Shown here: positions 26,070 through 35,677 of the stretch, one piece after another
How positions within the stretch are numbered: position 1 is the first letter of the stretch
Layout of the letters: every line of letters starts with the position of its first letter
Assembly (NCBI GenBank): GCA_963829085.1
Contig: CAWHHJ010000004.1
Location: 186,001-250,000 of the forward strand
From: PALSA-1004 sp963829085
GTDB lineage: Bacteria; Pseudomonadota; Gammaproteobacteria; Burkholderiales; SG8-41
DNA: 64,000 bases
Direction of reading: 5' to 3'
Notes under the pieces: generated by a model
Told to the model about the DNA's origin: nothing
Databases searched by the model: none
Seen by the model: the letters and a program-made list of their open reading frames with translations, nothing else
Program-made: the position numbers and the translations under genes

Positions 26070-27560
26070 ATGACTACCGCAGCGAACCTGATATTCATTC
26101 AGTCGGACAACCACAATCGGCAGGTGACGGGTTGCTACGGCCATGCCATCGTCAAGACACCGACGCTCGACAAGCTGGCACAGCGCGGCGTGCGGTTCGT
26201 AAACAGCTACAGCACAAGCGCCCTCTGCTGTCCCGCACGCGCTGCGATGGCAACCGGCCGTTACCCGCATCAAACGGGTTACTGGGACAATGCGCTCGCT
26301 TACGACGGTCGTTTTCCAACATGGATGCATCGGCTGCGCGCGGCGGGACAGACCGTCACCGCGATCGGCAAGCTGCACTATCGCAGCAGCGACGACGATA
26401 ACGGCTTCACCGAAGAAATTGAGACCATGCACTTGCACGAAGGCAAAGGTGCCATCCGCAATCTCATGCGCGGCTACGACCAGGATCCGCCGTGTGTGGA
26501 CGGCGCGCGATGGAACCTCTATGCGAAGCGCTCGGGCGTCGGCGAGACACACTATCAGGACTATGATCGAAAGATAACGAAGCAGGCGATCAAATGGCTC
26601 CGCAGTCACTCGGCACAAGGCACACGGCCCTGGGCGCTCAAGATCGGCTACATCAGTCCGCATCCGCCGTTCACGGTGCCAAAGCGGCTCTACGACCTCT
26701 ATCCCGAAAAAGATATGCCGCTGCCGGTTCGATACTTGCCGGGCGACCGCCCGGAGCATCCATCGTTAACTTATATGCGTAAGCTCGATGGCTGGCTCGA
26801 CATGACAGACGAGCATATGCTGCGCAGAGTTGCGGCAGGCTACTTTGGATTGATCACGCATCTCGACGAACAGGTGGGCGCGGTCATGAAAGCGGTGGAA
26901 GAACTTGGACTGCTAGCCAATACGCGAGTGGTTTACACGAGCGATCACGGCGAGCTCTTCGGCTGGCAGGGGATATTCGGCAAAAAGAATTTGTATGAAG
27001 GCTCGGTTGGCGTGCCGCTCATCATTGCCGGCGCCGGCATTCCGGAAGATCAGTTCGTACGCCAGTTTGCTTCGCATGTCGATCTCTTCCCGACCATGAC
27101 GGAAAGCAGCGGCGTGCGCAGGACCGAGGCCGATGATGATCTGCCCGGCATATCACTGTTCCCGGCAATGAACGGCAGCGAGGCTTCGCGCGTCGCATTC
27201 GCTGAATATCATGCGCAGGGCTCGAAGGCAGGACAATTCATGCTGCGCGATGGGAATCTCAAGCTCATCTACCATGTCGGCATGCCTGCGCAGTTGTTCG
27301 ATCTCGCAGCGGACCCCGATGAAGTGCACGACCTCGTCGACGAAAAGCGCGACGACGGTCGATCGAAGCTACTCGAATCGCGGCTGCGACAAATCTGCGA
27401 TCCCGAAGAGGTAGACAGCCGTGCAAAGGCGGATCAGCGCAAAGCCGTCGAATTGTGGGGTGGTGCCGACAAGCTGCGCGGCGCGGAACAGATTCTCTTC
27501 ACGCCGCCGCCAGGCGTGTCGAGCGCTGAAGCGTGGACGATACCGGCCGGCGGTTCTTGA
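26070..27560 (+). CDS. Cytoplasmic type I sulfatase (formylglycine-dependent), second copy
   Basis: 496 residues. Catalytic motif CCPARAAMATG with Cys53 as the residue to be converted to formylglycine. Metal sites: FIQSDNHN near residue 12 and TSDHGELFGWQG. The opening (TGCYGHAIVKTPTLDKLAQR), the GYWDNALAYDG segment and the PPPGV ending match the sulfatase at 22820, so the two are paralogues with diverged interiors. No signal peptide. Spaced 18 bases after one Bug gene and 4 before the next. Confidence 0.93.
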   Translation: MTTAANLIFIQSDNHNRQVTGCYGHAIVKTPTLDKLAQRGVRFVNSYSTSALCCPARAAMATGRYPHQTGYWDNALAYDGRFPTWMHRLRAAGQTVTAIGKLHYRSSDDDNGFTEEIETMHLHEGKGAIRNLMRGYDQDPPCVDGARWNLYAKRSGVGETHYQDYDRKITKQAIKWLRSHSAQGTRPWALKIGYISPHPPFTVPKRLYDLYPEKDMPLPVRYLPGDRPEHPSLTYMRKLDGWLDMTDEHMLRRVAAGYFGLITHLDEQVGAVMKAVEELGLLANTRVVYTSDHGELFGWQGIFGKKNLYEGSVGVPLIIAGAGIPEDQFVRQFASHVDLFPTMTESSGVRRTEADDDLPGISLFPAMNGSEASRVAFAEYHAQGSKAGQFMLRDGNLKLIYHVGMPAQLFDLAADPDEVHDLVDEKRDDGRSKLLESRLRQICDPEEVDSRAKADQRKAVELWGGADKLRGAEQILFTPPPGVSSAEAWTIPAGGS

Positions 27561-27564
27561 CCGC

Positions 27565-28530
27565 ATGAATCGAGCAGCACGTTTGATCGTCGTGCTGCTT
27601 GTTGCTGTACATGCGCGGCCAGTCCTGGCAGCGGACTATTATCCTGTGCGGCCGATTCGCTGCCTGGTCAATTCGTCGCCCGGCGGTGCGCCCGATATTT
27701 TCGCCCGCACAGTCGGGCAAAAAATCACCGAGAACACCGGACAGCAGTTCGTCGTCGATGCCCGCCCCGGCGGTGGCGGCGTCATCGCCGGTGAGCTGGC
27801 GGCCAAAGCGCCTGCGGATGGTTATACGTTAATCGTTGCGGGCGCAGCGTTGTTCGGCGCACTGCCGGCGACACGCAAGCGGCTGCCGTTCGATCCGTTC
27901 AAAGACTTCGCACCGATCACGCTGATCGCAGATTCGCCGAACATTGTGGTCGTAAATCCGTCGCTACCGGCGAAGTCGATTGCGGAGCTGATCGACATCG
28001 CCAAAACCAAGCCGCTGCTCTATGCCTCGACGGGAACGATTACGCCATCGCACCTTGCGGCTGAATTATTCAATGTGCTGGCCGGTGTGAGGCTCACGCA
28101 TGTGCCGTATAAGGGCGCTGGACCCGCGCTCGCCGATTTAATCGCCGGCCAGGTGCAGCTGCTCATAACCGCGCCGATTTCAGCGGGGCCGCACATCACG
28201 TCCGGACGCGTCCGGGCACTGGCAGTGACTGGACGGCAGCGCAGCAGCGCGTTTCCTGACCTTCCAACGGTTGCGGAAACAGTAAGCGGGTATGAGATGA
28301 CGCAATGGTGGGGTCTGCTCGCACCAGCCGGAACGCCCGAGCGTGTGCGCCAGATCCTGTTCAATGAAGCAGTGCGAGCGCTCGGGGCGCCGGAGGTGCG
28401 CGAGCGTTTTGCAGCCCAGGCGGCAACGCCCGGCGGCGGCTCGCCGCGCGCACTTGCCGATCACATGCAGGCGGAGCTTGTGCGCACCAGAAAAATCGTA
28501 GCACTGGCCGGCATAGCGGTGGAGAACTAG
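27565..28530 (+). CDS. Bug/TctC-family tripartite tricarboxylate receptor
   Basis: About 321 residues. Signal peptide RLIVVLLVAVHARPVLAAD, then YYPVRPIRCLVNSSPGGAPD, VVDARPGGGG, DGYTLIVAGA, LTHVPYKGAGPALADLIAGQ and TQWWGLLAPAGTP. Shares the SSPGG/TQWWG wording with the receptor at 25083, consistent with the sulfatase-Bug pair having been duplicated. Starts 4 bases after the sulfatase stop; the following gene begins one base after its own stop. Confidence 0.94.
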   Translation: MNRAARLIVVLLVAVHARPVLAADYYPVRPIRCLVNSSPGGAPDIFARTVGQKITENTGQQFVVDARPGGGGVIAGELAAKAPADGYTLIVAGAALFGALPATRKRLPFDPFKDFAPITLIADSPNIVVVNPSLPAKSIAELIDIAKTKPLLYASTGTITPSHLAAELFNVLAGVRLTHVPYKGAGPALADLIAGQVQLLITAPISAGPHITSGRVRALAVTGRQRSSAFPDLPTVAETVSGYEMTQWWGLLAPAGTPERVRQILFNEAVRALGAPEVRERFAAQAATPGGGSPRALADHMQAELVRTRKIVALAGIAVEN

Positions 28531-28531
28531 G

Positions 28532-29489
28532 GTGACTGATACGCGCGCACCCGATGTCACGATCAGCGGCGGCGACTACGAGCATACGCTCGACATCGCC
28601 GGTGTTTACGACGATGTGAGCCTTGCTTACAACGCGATGCGCGTGCAGCAGATATTCGTTCCCATGCTGACGGATCGCCGCTTCGAAGCATGCGAGCTTT
28701 CGCTGGCGAATTACATCATCCTGCGCGCGAACGGTGACCGCTCGATGACTGCGATTCCGGTGTTTCCATTTCGCGCGTTCAGGCATTCACTGATAATTAC
28801 ACGTCGGGACAGTCCGCTCGTCGCGCTGGAGCAGCTGGCGGGGAAACGCATCGGCGTCGAAGATTATTCGATGACAGCCGCAGTCTGGTTCCGCGGCTTG
28901 ATCGAGGACGAATACAGCGTCGACCATCGGTCGATCACCTGGGTGACACCGCGCAAACAACGTTTTCCGTTTCCGCCTAATGCACCCATTGAAGTCGTCG
29001 ACGAGGGCCTGGAGGACTTACTGTGCGACGGTGCGATTGACGGCATGCTGGGTTTTGCTACGCGCGACTCGGCGCTGCCGACCGCATGCACGCAAGCTGC
29101 GGCCGGTGTTGCAGGACTCGCAGGCCGTTGAAGCGGCATACTACGAACGCACTTCGATCTACCCGATCATGCACACGGTGGTCGTACGCGCGGACATGAT
29201 TGAAAAATTTCCGGCGGTTCTGCGAGCGGCGAAAAGCGCATACGCACGCGCGAAGGAAAATGCTTATCGGCGCAAACTGGGGGCGACCTGCGCACCATGG
29301 GCCAAGGAACACTGGGCGAAGACGTTTCAAATGTTTGGCAACGATCCGCTGCCGTACGGCTTGACGCCGCTCAACCGGCGAGTCGTTTCGATGTTGGCGG
29401 ATTATCTTGCGCGGCAGGGTTTCATTGATCAGGCGCCCGACATCGACGACCTGTTTCGCGTGCCGGCAGGGATTACTACTCAGCCTTGA
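28532..29489 (+). pseudogene. Solute-binding protein of the 4,5-dihydroxyphthalate decarboxylase-like family, one frameshift
   Basis: The first 180 or so codons read a periplasmic-binding-like fold (EACELSLANYIILRANGD, FRHSLIITRRDSPL, LAGKRIGVEDYSMTAAVWFR). Near 29090 the frame breaks; the next frame continues as RKLRPVLQDSQAVEAAYYER, SIYPIMHTVVVRADM and DPLPYGLTPLNRRVV, the ordinary ending of this family. The joined product is about 318 residues. There is no signal peptide, so it may act as an enzyme or a cytoplasmic protein; 'ABC transporter substrate-binding' labels in this family are loose. Its GTG start is one base after the Bug stop. The last 14 bases overlap the convergent Bug gene. 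Confidence 0.82.
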
Positions 29490-30493
29490 TGTTCCCCGCA
29501 GCAATCACCTTTGCCCACTTCGCGATCTCAGATTTAATGTAAGCGGCAAAGTCCTGGGGCGTGCTGCCAACAGGCTCGTAGCCGAGCTCGCGCAGGCGTG
29601 TCACTACTTCGTTTTGTGCGAGCACTTTCACAATTCCGCCGTACATGCGATCGACAACAGGTTTCGGCGTTCCATGGGGAAACACGAAGCCCTGCCAGGT
29701 AATGGCTTCATAGCCGCGAAGGTCCAGCAGCTTCCGCAACGGTTGGCACTTCCGGAAGCGCAGACGATCGCTGCAGGCTCGTCACCGCGAGTGCGCGCAC
29801 ACGGCCGGTCTTGATGTGCGGGACGGCCGACGGCACCGTTGATGACATAACTTGTATGCGCCCGCTCATGAGGTCGATCAGCGCCGGCCCGCCGCCTTTA
29901 TACGGTATATGCACGAGGTGAATGCCCGTCATCAAGTTGAGCAGCTCTCCGGCGAGATGTTGAGTGGACGCCGAACCGGACGATCCGAAATCGATGGCGC
30001 CGGGTTTCGATCTCGCGATTTCGATCAGATCCTTCATCGATCGGGCGGCGAATGCTGGGTGAACAATCCACACGTTTGGCGACAGCGTGAGCTGCGAGAT
30101 CGGGAGTGAAGTCGCGTACCGGGTCGAACGGAATCTTCGCGTACAGGCTCGGGCTCGTGACGAGGTTCGGCGCGGTGAGCAGCATGGTATAACCATCGGG
30201 CAACGCATGAGCTACGATCTCGTGTCCGATGTTGCCCGTAGCACCCGGCCGGTTATCGACGACGAACTGCTGGCCGAAGTTGTCGGCAAGTTTTTGGGCG
30301 ACGATGCGCCCGACCGTATCGGATGCACCGCCGGGCGACTGCGGGATCAACAGGCGAACGGGCCGAGTGGGATATACAGCCTCCGCTGCGTGCGCGACAG
30401 CCGGTGCAAATGAAAGTAACATTGCGCCGGTGAAACAGTTCGCTAATGCTCGGCTCGTAAGCGACGACCGTGTGTAATGCGAATCTTCAACAA
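29476..30493 (-). pseudogene. Bug/TctC-family receptor, two frameshifts
   Basis: Three frame segments together make a full Bug protein. Segment 1 (signal ending SFAPAVAHA, then YPTRPVRLLIPQSPGGASDT to DPVRDFTP) breaks near 30103; segment 2 (ISQLTLSPNVWIVHP to LPEVPTVAEAAG, including HIPYKGGGPALIDLMSG) breaks near 29735; segment 3 (RGYEAITWQGFVFPHGTPKP to KWAKVIAAGNIKAE) ends at 29476. A TTG at 30493 after GGGAGA gives a plausible start. Either a pseudogene or sequence error; every conserved block is still present. Divergent from the intact Bug at 30589. Confidence 0.82.
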
Positions 30494-30588
30494 TTATGTT
30501 TCTCCCTGCGGCCTCATTGTGGGCGCCAATTTATGATGCCGCACGACAATAGGCAAGCGCAGGTAAACGCTCGTCGTCACCGGGCTGC

Positions 30589-31554
30589 ATGAACGTTGCA
30601 GCACCGGGGAGTTTTGCGGCGTTGATGTTGGCCGCAATCTGCGCCGGCGCGCAACCGTACCCGTCGCGTCCGGTGCGTATCATCGTCGGTGCTGTATCAG
30701 GCGGCGGCGTCGATGTGACCGCGCGACTCGTCGCCGCCAAGCTCTCTGAATCGTTGAGCCAGCAATTCATTGTCGATAACCGCCCCGGCGCCGGCGGCAA
30801 CATCGGATCAGAAGTCGTCGCGAAGGCGGCGCCGGACGGCCACACCTTATTAATGGGAACGATTGCGGTACTGGCCATCAATCCAAGCCTCTATCCAGAC
30901 CTCGCGCTCGATCCGACGCGCGACTTTGTGCCTGTCTCGCGCGCGGCCGATTCAACCAACATACTCGTTATCCATCCTGCGCTGCCCGCGAAGAACGTCA
31001 GGGAACTGATTGCCCTTGCGCGCGCGCGGCCCGGACAACTCGTCTATGGTTCGTCGGGTTTCGGTACTGCGGGACACCTGGCCGGAGAACTCTTTTGTTC
31101 GCAGGCAGGCGTCAAGATGGTGCATGTCGCTTATAAGGGCGGGCCGCCGTCTATGATCGATCTCATCGCCGGGCGCCTGCAGCTCATCTTTGCGACTGCC
31201 GTGACCGCAATGCCGCAGATTAAAGCGGGCAAGATCAAGGCGCTCGCTGTCACGACCGCCAAGCGTTCGGTATTCGCGCTGGAACTACCGACAGTGGCCG
31301 AAGCCGGGCTGCCCGCGTTTGAGGCGAATAATTGGTATGGACTCGTGGCCCCGGTGAAAACCGCACCGGACATCATCAACCGGCTTAACAAGGAAGTCGT
31401 GTCTTTGCTCAACGCACCCGATGTCAAGGAAGCGCTCTTCAGGCAAGGCATTGAAGCGGCGCCAAGCACCCCGGAGGATTTCGCGGCTTACATGAAAGCA
31501 GAAATCGCGAAGTGGAGCAAAGTCGTCAAGGCGTCCGGCGCGAAGGCGGACTGA
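30589..31554 (+). CDS. Bug/TctC-family tripartite tricarboxylate receptor
   Basis: 321 residues. Short leader (FAALMLAAICAGAQ), YPSRPVRIIVGAVSGGGVDV, IVDNRPGAGGNIGSEVVAKA, DGHTLLMGTIA, HVAYKGGPPSMIDLIAGRLQ and KWSKVVKASGAKAD. Lies 95 bases from the divergent broken Bug, and ends 19 bases before the convergent cupin gene. Ligand unknown. Confidence 0.94.
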   Translation: MNVAAPGSFAALMLAAICAGAQPYPSRPVRIIVGAVSGGGVDVTARLVAAKLSESLSQQFIVDNRPGAGGNIGSEVVAKAAPDGHTLLMGTIAVLAINPSLYPDLALDPTRDFVPVSRAADSTNILVIHPALPAKNVRELIALARARPGQLVYGSSGFGTAGHLAGELFCSQAGVKMVHVAYKGGPPSMIDLIAGRLQLIFATAVTAMPQIKAGKIKALAVTTAKRSVFALELPTVAEAGLPAFEANNWYGLVAPVKTAPDIINRLNKEVVSLLNAPDVKEALFRQGIEAAPSTPEDFAAYMKAEIAKWSKVVKASGAKAD

Positions 31555-31573
31555 CAGGCCGTCGCGTAACTAA

Positions 31574-31957
31574 TTAGACTTCCACAGTCGTAGGTTGGCC
31601 ACTTGAGTCGCTCGTCGTATCCCTGCATACGATATAGACGGCATCTGCGTCGTCTGTCGCAACAGCGGTGTGCACGACCTTCGGAGGAATGTGGAGCAGG
31701 CTGCCCTTCGGCACGACGAATTCCTCGCCATCCATTGAAACTTTGAGCGCACCCTCGAGCACATAGTTGAACGTTTCGTCCAGATGGTAGTGCGCCTTGG
31801 AGCCAGTACCGCGCGCCTTATGCACTAGACCGACATACACGCGCTCGCCGGCAAAAGCCGCGCCCTGCGAAGTAGATAAGGCCTTACCGAGCAGCGACGT
31901 CTGCGGCATGCTCTGAAAATCGTGGACGTAACGCTCTTTGGCGGATTTGACGGACAT
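31574..31957 (-). CDS. Cupin-domain protein
   Basis: 127 residues. Small beta-barrel with the two cupin motifs: GSKAHYHLDETFNYVLEG (His-x-His and Glu metal ligands) and PKGSLLHIPPKVVHTAVA (second-motif His). Start ATG 31957 follows AAGGAGC. Such single-domain cupins act as isomerases, dioxygenases or binding proteins; the substrate is not predictable. Likely linked with the hydroxyacid dehydrogenase gene read in the same direction upstream. Confidence 0.9.
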   Translation of the reverse strand: MSVKSAKERYVHDFQSMPQTSLLGKALSTSQGAAFAGERVYVGLVHKARGTGSKAHYHLDETFNYVLEGALKVSMDGEEFVVPKGSLLHIPPKVVHTAVATDDADAVYIVCRDTTSDSSGQPTTVEV

Positions 31958-32046
31958 GACAGATGCTCCTTGTTCGCAACGCTCGAATTTAGTAAGCAGA
32001 ACCGATGACTGCGCTTGATTCTACTCGAAATCAAAAGCTGCAAAGT

Positions 32047-32943
32047 TCAGCGCCTGATCCCCGAGAGCTCTTCGAACAGCAGTCCCATCGACGCATTGTC
32101 GAGATCCGCGCGCCCGCTCGCGCACAGCGCGGCAAGCATTTGCGCACCGAGTGCAGTCACAGGCATGTATGTGCCGCTCGAAGTGCCGGCGCCCAGTGCG
32201 AGCTTGATGTCTTTCAGCATGAGGCTCGAGCGAAATCCCGGCTGCAGCGTGCCGTCGAGCAGACGCTTGCCGTGATTCTCGAGCACGAAACTCTTGGCAG
32301 TTCCGCCTAACAGCGCATCGCGAACCTTATACGGATCGATGTTCATCTTCTTCGCAAGCGCGAACGCTTCAGCGATCGCCATCATCGTTCCGGTATTGAC
32401 GAGCTGGTTGCATGACTTGCACAGCTGCCCTGCGCCATTCGGCCCGACATGCGTAAACGTTTTACCGATCGCTCTAAACACCGGCATGCAGCGCTCGACG
32501 ATTTCGGCATCGCCACCGATCATGCAAGACAGCGTTGCGTCAATAGCGCCTTTCGGCCCGCCGCTGATCGGAGAATCGATGAAGCGGGCGCCCTTCTCGC
32601 GCAGCCGCTGTGCGATGTCTGCGCTCGCGGTTGCTGAAATCGTGCTGCAGTCGATGACGACTGCATCTTTCTTCACGGCGAGGACGATACCTTCTTCGCC
32701 GAAGATAACTTTCTCGACGTCGGGCGTGTCGGGCACGCACAGCAGAATGATGTCGCTCGCTCGCGCTACACCTGCCGGCGAGCCACCGTCGTGCGCACCT
32801 GCTTGCACGAGCTCGTCGACCTTGCCGCGGCTGCGGTTGTGCACGCTCACTCTGAATCCCGCCTTCAGCAGATTCTTTGCCATCGCAGCGCCCATGACGC
32901 CGAGACCGATGAATCCGAGCGGCGTGTCTTTTGTAACTGTCAT
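32047..32943 (-). CDS. NAD(P)-dependent beta-hydroxyacid dehydrogenase (HIBADH family)
   Basis: 298 residues. Rossmann motif GFIGLGVMGAAMAKNLLKAG, substrate loop DSPISGGPKGA, and GAGQLCKSCNQLVNTGTMMA with the conserved catalytic Lys and Asn. The family oxidises 3-hydroxyisobutyrate or reduces tartronate semialdehyde; members in Bug-rich catabolic loci are mostly of the latter type, fitting removal of a keto-aldehyde made after sugar-acid cleavage. ATG 32943 follows CAGGAG. Same strand as the cupin, 89 bases upstream of its start. Confidence 0.92.
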   Translation of the reverse strand: MTVTKDTPLGFIGLGVMGAAMAKNLLKAGFRVSVHNRSRGKVDELVQAGAHDGGSPAGVARASDIILLCVPDTPDVEKVIFGEEGIVLAVKKDAVVIDCSTISATASADIAQRLREKGARFIDSPISGGPKGAIDATLSCMIGGDAEIVERCMPVFRAIGKTFTHVGPNGAGQLCKSCNQLVNTGTMMAIAEAFALAKKMNIDPYKVRDALLGGTAKSFVLENHGKRLLDGTLQPGFRSSLMLKDIKLALGAGTSSGTYMPVTALGAQMLAALCASGRADLDNASMGLLFEELSGIRR

Positions 32944-33036
32944 GTGTGCTCCTGACTAAACGCGGGTTGACAATTTAGAGCGCTCGCCGACAATACGCAA
33001 GCGCCGCTGTCAGCCCATGTGCGCGAGGGAATAAAC

Positions 33037-33999
33037 ATGAATTCGCTATTGCGTTTTATTTTCATATCGCTGCTATTCAGCAGCTTCGCTCACGCACAAA
33101 CTTATCCGTCCCGCAGCGTGCGCATCATTGTGGGTTTCACGCCGGGCGGCGTTACCGACGTTACAGCGCGGATCGTTGCGCAGAAACTCACGGAAATGTG
33201 GGGGCAGAACGTTGTCGTCGAAAACCGTCCGGGCGCAAGCGGCATCATCGGCGCTGAAGCGACCGCGAAAGCGGCGCCCGACGGCTACACGCTGCTCATC
33301 TCGCCGCAGACCAGCACCTCGGTCGCAACCACGCTTTATCCGAAACTGCCCTATGACGTGCTCAAGGATTTTGCAATCATCACTGTCGTCGGTTCATCGC
33401 CGCAACTGCTCGTGCTCCATCCGTCGCTGCCGCCGAAAACGTTTCGCGAATTCATGTCGTTCGCGAAAGCGAACTATAAGACGCTGAGCTTTGGCTCGGG
33501 TGGCCTCGGCTCAACCCCTCACCTTGGCGGAGAATTACTTAATCTATCGCTCGATACCCGGATGGTCCACGTTCCTTATAAAGGCGAGAACACCGCGCTC
33601 GCTGATGTGCTCGGCGGACAGTTGCCATTCATGCTGTCGAGCCTGCCCGCTTCTTTGCCGCAGGCTAAGGCAGGCAAGCTGCGCGCGCTCGCGATTACGA
33701 GTCTGCAACGCTCGCCGAACGCGCCTGAATACGCGACGATTGCAGAATCCGGCATTCCCGGATTCGAAACCGCTACGTGGGTCGGCTTATATGCGCCATC
33801 CGGTCTGTCGAAAGAAATGGTCGCGCGCTTGAACGGTGACATCGTGAAATTGCTCAATCAGCCGGATGTAAAACAACGTCTTGCCCAACAGGGCATAGAT
33901 GGCGTCGGCAACTCGCCCGAAGCAGCGCTCGCGTATGTGAAATCAGAAACCGTCAAGTGGGCAAAGGTCATCAAGGCCGCGAATGTTCACGTGGATTAA
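33037..33999 (+). CDS. Bug/TctC-family tripartite tricarboxylate receptor
   Basis: 320 residues. Signal peptide LRFIFISLLFSSFAHAQ, TYPSRSVRIIVGFTPGGVTD, VVENRPGASGIIGAEATAKA, DGYTLLISPQ, MVHVPYKGENTALADVLGGQ and KWAKVIKAANVHVD. ATG 33037 follows GAGGGAATAAAC, so the upstream start at 33019 is rejected. The next Bug gene follows after 32 bases, probably in the same transcript. Confidence 0.94.
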   Translation: MNSLLRFIFISLLFSSFAHAQTYPSRSVRIIVGFTPGGVTDVTARIVAQKLTEMWGQNVVVENRPGASGIIGAEATAKAAPDGYTLLISPQTSTSVATTLYPKLPYDVLKDFAIITVVGSSPQLLVLHPSLPPKTFREFMSFAKANYKTLSFGSGGLGSTPHLGGELLNLSLDTRMVHVPYKGENTALADVLGGQLPFMLSSLPASLPQAKAGKLRALAITSLQRSPNAPEYATIAESGIPGFETATWVGLYAPSGLSKEMVARLNGDIVKLLNQPDVKQRLAQQGIDGVGNSPEAALAYVKSETVKWAKVIKAANVHVD

Positions 34000-34031
34000 G
34001 TGAACCGGCACGAGCTCTGAATAAGCAAGCG

Positions 34032-34997
34032 ATGAGATTCTGTTTTCTGACGCTGCTGATGTTCGCGTGTGCGAATGCGATTCCGGTCTTCGCGCAGCCG
34101 CAGTATCCGGTAAAGCCGTTGCGTTTGATCGTGCCTTATCCGCCGGGCGGCGGTACCGACACGCTGGCCCGTTTACTCGTGCAGAAATTATCCGAGGCAC
34201 TGGGTCAGCAAGTGGTGCTCGACAACCGGCCTGGCGCCGGCGCCAACATCGGCGTAGAAGCTGCAGCCAAATCACCGCCCGATGGTTACACCCTGCTGCT
34301 AGCTACGATCGCGAACGCTATCAGCGCCAGCCTTTACACTAAGCTCAACTACGACCTCGTCAAAGACTTCTCGTCCGTTACGCTGCTCGCAACAACGCCG
34401 CATATGCTGGTCGTGCATCCGTCTGTGCCGGCAAGATCCGTTAAAGAGTTTGTCGCGCTCGCCACGGCGCGGCCGCAGCAACTGGCTTACTCGTCTTCGG
34501 GCAGCGGAACGCCTTCACATCTCGCCGGCGAACTGTTCGCGAGCATGACCGGAGTGCGCCTGGTGCACGTGCCCTATAAAGGCGGCGGCCCGTCCGTAAT
34601 CGCGCTGTTGAGCGGCGAAGTATCCGTGGGATTCGCAACCATGCCGTCGGTGATTCCACACGTGAAGGCGGGCAAGCTGCGCGCACTCGCGGTCACGACG
34701 GCCCAGCGCTCGCCCTCATTCCCTCAGCTTCCCACTATCAGCGAAGCGGGTGTGCCGGGCTATGATGCCGGCTCGTGGTACGGTCTGCTCGTACCCGCGG
34801 GAACGCCTAAGGAAGTGGTGGCGCGACTGAATGCGGAAACTGTCAAATTGCTGAAGCTGCCGGAAGTCAAAGAACGACTCGACAGTGCGGGCTTCGAAGT
34901 GCTCGTCAGTACGCCCGAGGAGTACGCGGCGTTCACGCGCAATGAAATCGAAAAATGGGCGAAGGTAGTTAAAGCATCCGGTGCGCGTGCGGACTGA
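34032..34997 (+). CDS. Bug/TctC-family tripartite tricarboxylate receptor
   Basis: 321 residues. Signal peptide FLTLLMFACANAIPVFAQ, QYPVKPLRLIVPYPPGGGTD, VLDNRPGAGANIGVEAAAKS, DGYTLLLATIA, LVHVPYKGGGPSVIALLSGE and KWAKVVKASGARAD. A textbook member. The following AhpD-like gene starts 77 bases later. Confidence 0.95.
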   Translation: MRFCFLTLLMFACANAIPVFAQPQYPVKPLRLIVPYPPGGGTDTLARLLVQKLSEALGQQVVLDNRPGAGANIGVEAAAKSPPDGYTLLLATIANAISASLYTKLNYDLVKDFSSVTLLATTPHMLVVHPSVPARSVKEFVALATARPQQLAYSSSGSGTPSHLAGELFASMTGVRLVHVPYKGGGPSVIALLSGEVSVGFATMPSVIPHVKAGKLRALAVTTAQRSPSFPQLPTISEAGVPGYDAGSWYGLLVPAGTPKEVVARLNAETVKLLKLPEVKERLDSAGFEVLVSTPEEYAAFTRNEIEKWAKVVKASGARAD

Positions 34998-35074
34998 TAA
35001 GGAACCGTGTTTTCTTTTGCGTTCACACATCGCGACAAATTCATAGCTACGTATCTTTCAAACAAGGAGTAATG

Positions 35075-35668
35075 ATGACGCGAGTTCAACCGCTTCCCGC
35101 GGACGCAAATCCGGATCTCGCTGAGACACTGCAGACGTATCAGAACTACCTCGGCTACGTGCCTAACAGCGTCCTCATCATGCAGCATCGACCCAAGATC
35201 GTGAAGGCGCTCGCGCAAATGGCATCAGCGGTTTGGGACAAGCAGAGCGAAGTCGATCTCGGGTTCAAGCGCCTGATCGCATATATGGCAAGCCGAACTC
35301 ACGGCTGCAATTACAGCATGGCGCACGCGGCGGAAGCATCGCATCGCGTCGGCATGGACGACGCGAAACTGGATGCGGTCATTAATTACCGCACGAGCGC
35401 GCTTTTCAGTGACGCGGAACGCGTAGCGCTCGACTTCGCTGTCGCCGCAGCATCGCAGCCGAACGCCGTGACCGACGAGCTGTTTGAGAAGATGAAGCGA
35501 CACTGGACCGACGGGCAGATTGTCGAGATCGCCGGGGCGGTGGCGCTCAATGGATTCCTCAATCGCTGGAACGACAGCATGGCAGTGCCGCTCGAAAGTG
35601 AACCGATTGAATTCGGTGAAAAGCATCTCAAACGCCACGGCTGGAAAGTCGGCAAACATCGTGTTTGA
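35075..35668 (+). CDS. Carboxymuconolactone decarboxylase / AhpD-like protein with CxxS site
   Basis: 197 residues, all-helical AhpD-like fold: YLGYVPNSVLIMQHRPKIVK, FKRLIAYMASRTHGCNYSMA, HAAEASHRVGM, FSDAERVALDFAVAAASQPN and WTDGQIVEIAGAVALNGFLN followed by RWND. Peroxidase-type members carry Cys-x-x-Cys; here the motif is HGCNYS, so the second cysteine is replaced by Ser, which argues against a standard dithiol peroxidase cycle. The ATG at 35075 is better spaced from AAGGAG than the one at 35072. The next gene is oxyR, 9 bases on, suggesting oxidative-stress control. Confidence 0.9.
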   Translation: MTRVQPLPADANPDLAETLQTYQNYLGYVPNSVLIMQHRPKIVKALAQMASAVWDKQSEVDLGFKRLIAYMASRTHGCNYSMAHAAEASHRVGMDDAKLDAVINYRTSALFSDAERVALDFAVAAASQPNAVTDELFEKMKRHWTDGQIVEIAGAVALNGFLNRWNDSMAVPLESEPIEFGEKHLKRHGWKVGKHRV

Positions 35669-35677
35669 GGTTGTCCG

